A DNA stretch of 20,138 bases from a bacterium (GTDB lineage Bacteria > Krumholzibacteriota > Krumholzibacteria > LZORAL124-64-63): positions 1 to 20,138 of the forward strand of contig JAASSM010000002.1 in the NCBI GenBank assembly GCA_021767885.1, given 5' to 3'. A program made the position numbers and the translations under genes. Positions 15,800 through 20,138 of the stretch are shown one piece after another; the first letter of the stretch is position 1, and each line of letters opens with the position of its first letter. The notes below the pieces were generated by a model. It worked only from the letters and a program-made list of their open reading frames with translations, had not been told where the DNA came from and did no database searches.

Positions 15800-18070
15800 G
15801 GCCACCGGGACCGCCGGATCCTGCCGGGCCACGCGGGTCAGGATCTCGCGCAGGTCCTCCGAGCGGATGGGCTTGCTGAGGAAGGCGTCCATGCCGGCCT
15901 CGCGGCAGCGCCGCTCGTCCTCGCTGAAGGCGTGCGCGGTGAGCGCCACGATGGGCGTGCGCCCCCGACCGGGATCCTGCGCCTCGGCCGCGCGGATGCG
16001 GCGCGTGGCCTCCAGGCCGTCCAGGACGGGCATCTTGACGTCCATGAGGATCACGTCCGGACGCTCCCGCTGCCAGGCCGCCACCGCCTGTTCGCCGTCG
16101 GTCACGGCCTCGGCCCGGTGCTCCCACTTGGCGAGCAGGGCGAGGGCCAGGCGCTGGTTCACCGGGTTGTCCTCGGCCACCAGGACCCGCAACGGGCCGG
16201 TGGCCGCCTCGCCGACGACCTCGGCGCTGGCGTGGGGGTGGTGGTCCCCTCCGGACCCGGCCAGCGAGAACGGTAGCGTGAAGCTGAACGTGCTGCCGCG
16301 CCCGAGCTCGCTCTGCAGCTCGAGGCGGCCGCCCATGAGCTGCACCAGGCGGCTGCTGATGGTCAGCCCCAGGCCGGTGCCGCCGTGCTGGCGCGCATGG
16401 GAGCCGTCGGCCTGCTGGAAGGCCTCGAAGATGGCGTGCTGCTGATCGGGCGCGATGCCCACGCCGGTGTCGTGCACCCGGAAGACCAGGCGGGCGCGGC
16501 CGTGCCCCTTGGCGGCGGGCAGGACCGCCAGGCGCACCTCGCCCCGCTCGGTGAACTTGAGCGCGTTGCCCACCAGGTTGACCAGCACCTGTCGCAGACG
16601 CACGGGATCGCCGCGGAGCCGGTCCGGGGCCTCGGCGGCCACGTCGAGGACCAGGCGGAGGTCCTTCTCGTCGGCGCGGGGGTCGAGCATCCGCACGATG
16701 CTCTGCAGCTCCTCGCGCAGGTGGAAGTCCCGCTGCGCCACCTCCATCTTGCCGGCCTCGATCTTGGAGAAGTCCAGGATGTCGTTGATCACCGCCAGCA
16801 GGGCGCGGCCGGAGTCCTTGATCACCGCGACGTACTCGCTCTGTTCCTCGTCCAGTTCGGTCTCCAGGGCGAGGTCGGCCATGCCCAGGATCCCGTTCAG
16901 GGGAGTCCGGATCTCGTGGGACATGTTGGCCAGGAAGAGGCTCTTGGCCTTGCTGGCCTGCTCGGCGGCGTCGGCGGCGGCCTGCAGCCGGTGCTCGTAC
17001 TCCGCGCGCTGCTCCATCTCCCGCACGAGCAGTTCCTTCTGCTGGGACACCAGCCGGCCGCGCATGGCCTCCTCGCTCAGCCGGGCGCTGAGTCGGCTGC
17101 TGTGCACCTGGCTGCGGAGCACCAGGATGGCGGCGCTCAGCAGGGTCACCGCGATCAGCCCGAAGGCGGCCAGATGACGGCGCGGCGTCGACGGCGAGAG
17201 CTCCGGCGGCAACCCCGCCAGATGGGTCAGCCGCAGGCGTGTCCACGGGATGGCCTCGGTGGCGACCTGATGCGCCACGGACTCGCCGTCGCGTCCGGGC
17301 AGCTCCAGGTGGCCGGGGGCCGGCCCGTCATCCAGCGACTGCTCGCGGGCCACCTGATCCCAGACGGCCGTCGGCGAGGGGCCGGCCGTGGCCAGGAACC
17401 GTGACCCGAGCGAGATGCCCAGGTCGGGCAGTGGCTGGCGGGCCACCAGGCGCACGCTGTCCAGCAGGTCGCTCAGCGGCAGCGCGGCCACCAGCGTGCC
17501 GCGGCGTTGCCGGCCGTCGGAGATGGGGACGCAGACCAGGCCCCGGGGTCGTCCGCCGGTGGTCTGCAGGCGCAGGGTGCCGCCGAGGGGCAGCTCGCCC
17601 AGGAGCGGCGTGGCGGCGAAGGACTCCGGTCGCCAGGGGTCCGGCGGCGCATGGGCGGCCACCACCTGGCCGGCGGTGTCCACCAGGGCCAGCCCGGAGA
17701 ACCGCAGGGCCACCGTCGATGGCACGTCGCAGACCGTGCCGAAGAACTGCTCCAGCTCCTCGACGCTCGCGCCCAGGCCGTACTCCATGGTCATGCCCAG
17801 GTCGCGGCTGGCGAAGTAGCCCTGCACGGCGGTGGAGCGGCCCATGTGGAAGAGCTTGTCGTCGGCACCCAGCAGGCTCTGGCCCAGGGCCGTGGCCAGC
17901 AGCCGGGTGCGCAGCGAGAACTCGTCCCGGGCGTGCTCGATGCGCAGCACCTGGCCCTGGTAGTTGCCCAGGACCAGGTGCCCCACGTAGGCGGTCACCA
18001 CGGCGATGAGCAGCACCGTGGCCACCGTCCAGGAGCGCGTCCGGCGCCGTGCGGGCCCCGCTCTGGTCAC
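15797..18070 (-). CDS. Membrane-bound hybrid sensor histidine kinase/response regulator
   Basis: A 757-residue hybrid kinase: transmembrane helix 1 (about 14-35), an extracytoplasmic sensor of about 260 residues (perhaps a double-Cache fold), helix 2 (about 299-318), a coiled linker, and HisKA with phospho-acceptor H385 in M-S-H-E-I-R-T-P. The HATPase_c domain follows (N-box N-L-V-G-N-A-L-K-F near 498-506, D-T-G-V-G-I, G-G-T-G-L-G-L). It ends with a receiver domain having E633/D634, phospho-acceptor D677 and K733. There is no Hpt or output domain, so phosphate must pass to a protein outside the window. The GTG start overlaps the upstream TGA as GTGA, with AGGGGGTGG 7 nt before it. The frame stays open to 18937, but that stretch is the binding-protein gene in another frame. 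It is co-expressed with the periplasmic binding protein, its likely sensory partner. Confidence 0.92.
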   Translation of the reverse strand: MTRAGPARRRTRSWTVATVLLIAVVTAYVGHLVLGNYQGQVLRIEHARDEFSLRTRLLATALGQSLLGADDKLFHMGRSTAVQGYFASRDLGMTMEYGLGASVEELEQFFGTVCDVPSTVALRFSGLALVDTAGQVVAAHAPPDPWRPESFAATPLLGELPLGGTLRLQTTGGRPRGLVCVPISDGRQRRGTLVAALPLSDLLDSVRLVARQPLPDLGISLGSRFLATAGPSPTAVWDQVAREQSLDDGPAPGHLELPGRDGESVAHQVATEAIPWTRLRLTHLAGLPPELSPSTPRRHLAAFGLIAVTLLSAAILVLRSQVHSSRLSARLSEEAMRGRLVSQQKELLVREMEQRAEYEHRLQAAADAAEQASKAKSLFLANMSHEIRTPLNGILGMADLALETELDEEQSEYVAVIKDSGRALLAVINDILDFSKIEAGKMEVAQRDFHLREELQSIVRMLDPRADEKDLRLVLDVAAEAPDRLRGDPVRLRQVLVNLVGNALKFTERGEVRLAVLPAAKGHGRARLVFRVHDTGVGIAPDQQHAIFEAFQQADGSHARQHGGTGLGLTISSRLVQLMGGRLELQSELGRGSTFSFTLPFSLAGSGGDHHPHASAEVVGEAATGPLRVLVAEDNPVNQRLALALLAKWEHRAEAVTDGEQAVAAWQRERPDVILMDVKMPVLDGLEATRRIRAAEAQDPGRGRTPIVALTAHAFSEDERRCREAGMDAFLSKPIRSEDLREILTRVARQDPAVPVA

Positions 18071-18975
18071 GGCCGTTCCACCCCCTGGTCGGCGAAGAAG
18101 GTCGGGAAGTGCGAGAACACGGCGGGGTAGTAGCGCGCCACCAGGGCGGCATAGGTGCCGTCGGCGTAGATCTCGGCCAGGAAGGCGTCGAAGGCGGCCC
18201 GGAGCCGTGGGGCGTCCGGGCGGAAGGCCGCCGCCATGGTCTGGGGCGGGGAGATGGGGCCCACCACCTTGATGCGGCCGGGGAAGCGGGCGAGGGCCAC
18301 CAGGGCGTCGGGGACGTCCAGGATGGTGGCCTCGGCCCGTCCGGCGAGCACCGCGGGGGCCATGAACCTCAGCGCGTCGTCGAACGGGACCACGCGGGCG
18401 CCGCGGCCGTCGAGGTCGTACAGGGCGGGATCGAGGCAGGTGTTCGCCTTGGCCAGCACGCTCAGTCCGTCGAGGTGATCGCTCGTCATGGCGATGTCGT
18501 GAGCCAGGTCGGCCGAGGGGGCGATGGGGCTGAGCGGCGAGTCGGCCGGGGCCACCAGCCAGATCTGGGTCGGGAACATGGGTCGCGAGAAGGCCACCAG
18601 CTGCTCGCGCCAGGGGATCATGGTCATGCCGGTGGCGATGAGGTCGCCGCGGACGGGGACCGTCTCGCCGGCCGTGGCGCCGTCGCCGTCGCGCACCACG
18701 GCGCGGCCGAGCAGATCGGGGATGATGCGCGTCCAGTCGGACTCCACGTGGACGTAGCGGACGCCGAGCCGCGCGGCGAAGAGGCGCGTCACCTCCACGT
18801 CCAGGCCCGTGTCCGGCCCGCTGCAGAAGCCGGCGTAGCGGATGGCGAGGTGCCGCAGCTCGCCGGCCGCCAGCACGTCCGGCAGATCGCCGGCGGCGGC
18901 CGCCGGCGTGGTCGCTCCGGCCGCCGCCGCGAGCCACAGCGCGCAGGCCACCTGACGGATCGTGCTGATACGCAT
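18067..18975 (-). CDS. Periplasmic solute-binding protein, SBP_bac_3 family, in a sensor-kinase operon
   Basis: A 302-residue protein of the family-3 extracellular solute-binding fold, usually specific for amino acids or small organic acids. The Sec signal peptide covers about 1-29 (hydrophobic at 8-20, A-A-A-A-G cleavage), without a lipobox. The mature start ([18 protein letters not shown]) and [17 protein letters not shown] are typical of lobe 1. The usual T-G-M-T-x-x-x-x-R segment ([10 protein letters not shown]) and the C-terminal [14 protein letters not shown] complete the fold. ATG 18975 has AGGAGAG at 7 nt. No ABC permease or ATPase is adjacent; instead the gene overlaps the hybrid kinase by 4 bp. 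This suggests ligand sensing rather than transport, like a BvgS/EvgS-type sensor split into two proteins. The ligand is unknown. Confidence 0.88.
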   Translation of the reverse strand: MRISTIRQVACALWLAAAAGATTPAAAAGDLPDVLAAGELRHLAIRYAGFCSGPDTGLDVEVTRLFAARLGVRYVHVESDWTRIIPDLLGRAVVRDGDGATAGETVPVRGDLIATGMTMIPWREQLVAFSRPMFPTQIWLVAPADSPLSPIAPSADLAHDIAMTSDHLDGLSVLAKANTCLDPALYDLDGRGARVVPFDDALRFMAPAVLAGRAEATILDVPDALVALARFPGRIKVVGPISPPQTMAAAFRPDAPRLRAAFDAFLAEIYADGTYAALVARYYPAVFSHFPTFFADQGVERP

Positions 18976-19119
18976 GCTTGGGCTCTCCTGGATCCCGGCG
19001 TATGGTGTCCCGGGGCGCGCCGAGGCGGCACCCCTGTCCCCTGTCCTCGCCCTGGTCTCGTTATCGGTCCTGATTCCGGAGTCTTGAGGACCGCGGATGC
19101 GGCCGCGGAAGGAGAACCG

Positions 19120-19926
19120 ATGGTGCGCAGACGTCCGTATGTCCTGCTCGCGCTGGCGCTGCTGCTGGTCGCGCCGTCGCTGCGTGCGGGCGGCCTCTAC
19201 GACCGCGACGACGGCCGGGAGGCCGCGTTGCTCGGTGCGGGCGCCGCCGTGGGTGCCGGCGGCCTCTGGGTGGGGTCGCAGCTCGCGCCCCTGTCGCCGG
19301 AGGAGCTGGCCCGCCTCGATACCGCGGGCCTGCCGGGGGTGGATCGCGCGGCCACGCTGCTGTGGTCGCCGACGGCCGCGGTGGCCAGCGACGTGCTGGC
19401 CTACGGGTCGCTGGCCGCTCCGCTGCTCTTCCTCGTGGACGCCGGGCCCGGCGCCGACGAGGGCGACCTGGCCATGATGTACGCCCAGACCGTCCTGCTC
19501 GAACACGGCACGGTGGGACTGATCAAGGGCCTGGTGCGGCGGCCACGGCCGCTGGCGTACAATCCCGATCCGCGCATCCCCGACGCGCTGCGCCGTAGCC
19601 GCCACGCGGTGCGGTCGTTCCCCAGCGGGCACACCGCCTCGGCCTTCGCCGCCGCCATGTTCGCCGGCGAGGTCTACGCGCGCCTGCATCCGGACGACCC
19701 CGCCCGCCACTGGGTCCGCTACGGGGGGCTGACCGTGGCCGCGGCCACGGGCTGGCTCCGCGTCCGCGCCGGGCGGCACTTCCCCACCGACGTGCTCGCC
19801 GGCGCGGTGATCGGCTCGCTCATCGGCTGGGCGGTCCCGCGCCTGCACGAGGTGGACGCCGCCGACGGGGCCGGTGGCGGCCGCGCCGCGCCGGGCCCGG
19901 GTCTGATGCTGGGATTCGGGTTCTGA
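19120..19926 (+). CDS. PAP2 superfamily phosphatase
   Basis: A 268-residue exported or membrane-anchored phosphatase of the PAP2 (type 2 phosphatidic acid phosphatase) superfamily. All three motifs are present: K136-x6-R143-P144, P168-S-G-H171, and R214-x5-H220-x3-D224. The catalytic histidines H171 and H220 are intact, so it should be active on a phospholipid, an isoprenyl phosphate or a similar phosphomonoester. The N-terminus has a signal-like helix (about 7-23), and several later segments (about 33-52, 76-107, 172-184, 200-212, 224-240) are hydrophobic. The short tail ends L-G-F-G-F. ATG 19120 has AAGGAG 5 nt upstream. The frame is open far upstream, but that stretch is antisense to the binding-protein gene. 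The 144-bp divergent gap holds a CCCCTGT direct repeat near 19031 and no convincing promoter pair. Confidence 0.9.
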   Translation: MVRRRPYVLLALALLLVAPSLRAGGLYDRDDGREAALLGAGAAVGAGGLWVGSQLAPLSPEELARLDTAGLPGVDRAATLLWSPTAAVASDVLAYGSLAAPLLFLVDAGPGADEGDLAMMYAQTVLLEHGTVGLIKGLVRRPRPLAYNPDPRIPDALRRSRHAVRSFPSGHTASAFAAAMFAGEVYARLHPDDPARHWVRYGGLTVAAATGWLRVRAGRHFPTDVLAGAVIGSLIGWAVPRLHEVDAADGAGGGRAAPGPGLMLGFGF

Positions 19927-19999
19927 CCTCGCGGCCATGCGATGCCCGCGCGTCCGTGCCGCTGCTCGCCCGGAGCTGATCCGGGTCCGGAGGTGGACC

Positions 20000-20138
20000 A
20001 TGCCCCGCAACGTGGAGATCAAGGCGCGCCTGCGAGACCCCGTGACCGCCGCGCGCGTCATCGATGAGCTCGCCGACGGCCCGGCCGAACTCATCGAGCA
20101 GCACGACACCTTCTACCGCACGGCGGCCGGCCGCCTGA
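20000..20138 (+). CDS. CYTH domain protein (class IV adenylate cyclase-like), 5' part only
   Basis: Forty-six codons are visible before the window ends, one base into the next codon. The start N-V-E-I-K-A-R (residues 4-10) followed by Q-x-D-T-F-Y-R-T-x-x-G-R-L (34-46) is the N-terminal signature of CYTH domain proteins of the CyaB class IV adenylate cyclase/thiamine triphosphatase type. These bind triphosphate substrates in a beta-barrel tunnel. ATG 20000 has GGAGGT at 5 nt. It lies 73 bp downstream of the PAP2 gene on the same strand, with a small 6-bp-stem hairpin (19969-19985) just before its ribosome site. The final TGA in the window is out of frame, so this is truncation by the window, not a short gene. 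True cyclase versus phosphatase activity cannot be told from this part. Confidence 0.8.
   Translation, partial: MPRNVEIKARLRDPVTAARVIDELADGPAELIEQHDTFYRTAAGRL

Noticed and set aside
18976..20109. 378-residue N-terminal extension of the solute-binding protein
   Set aside because: It is antisense to the PAP2 gene; the signal peptide and ribosome site place the start at 18975.

Overview
The window is GC-rich bacterial chromosomal DNA, densely packed with ordinary-looking genes. I see no rRNA, tRNA, CRISPR array, insertion sequence or phage gene. Three secreted proteins end in the same FlgD-like/type-IX-style C-terminal module: an N-P-F-N-P-R-T start, about 80 residues, and a short K/R-L-A-L-type end. 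Combined with very high GC, classical and twin-arginine signal peptides and a hybrid sensor kinase, this points to an uncultured diderm of the FCB superphylum (Krumholzibacteriota/Eisenbacteria-like). That placement is inference, because no marker gene is present.

Layout: a small secreted protein (-) behind a good promoter with a palindrome in its spacer; a metal-dependent cyclase/kynurenine-formamidase-type hydrolase (+); a PQQ-type glucose/sorbosone dehydrogenase with sorting module (-); RecQ helicase (+); an OsmC-type thiol peroxidase (-); a MATE exporter (+); then a two-gene minus-strand operon of a GshB-like ATP-grasp ligase and a fusion of N-formylglutamate amidohydrolase with a DUF1704/MATCAP-type zinc peptidase. 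Next come a secreted penicillin-binding/beta-lactamase-fold serine hydrolase with five N-terminal WYY repeats and a sorting module (+); a beta-propeller-like secreted protein with sorting module (-); a TAT-exported atypical SDR (+); a 74-residue DUF2905 membrane protein (-); a periplasmic solute-binding protein with a hybrid histidine kinase (-, GTGA overlap); a PAP2 phosphatase (+); and a CYTH-domain gene (+) cut by the window end.

Gene orientation alternates almost perfectly from 85 to 9215. Convergent pairs touch or overlap: a 58-bp overlap, a 1-nt gap, two stop codons sharing one CTAG, and a 15-bp gap. Genes therefore seem mostly to be separate transcription units, apart from the ATP-grasp/peptidase operon and the binding-protein/kinase operon. 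The most interesting system is the ATP-grasp ligase translationally coupled to the amidohydrolase-zinc peptidase fusion. It could make and trim an unknown peptide or amide. Second is the repeat-bearing serine hydrolase. Intergenic stretches are all under 300 bp and are described where they hold promoters, palindromes or hairpins.
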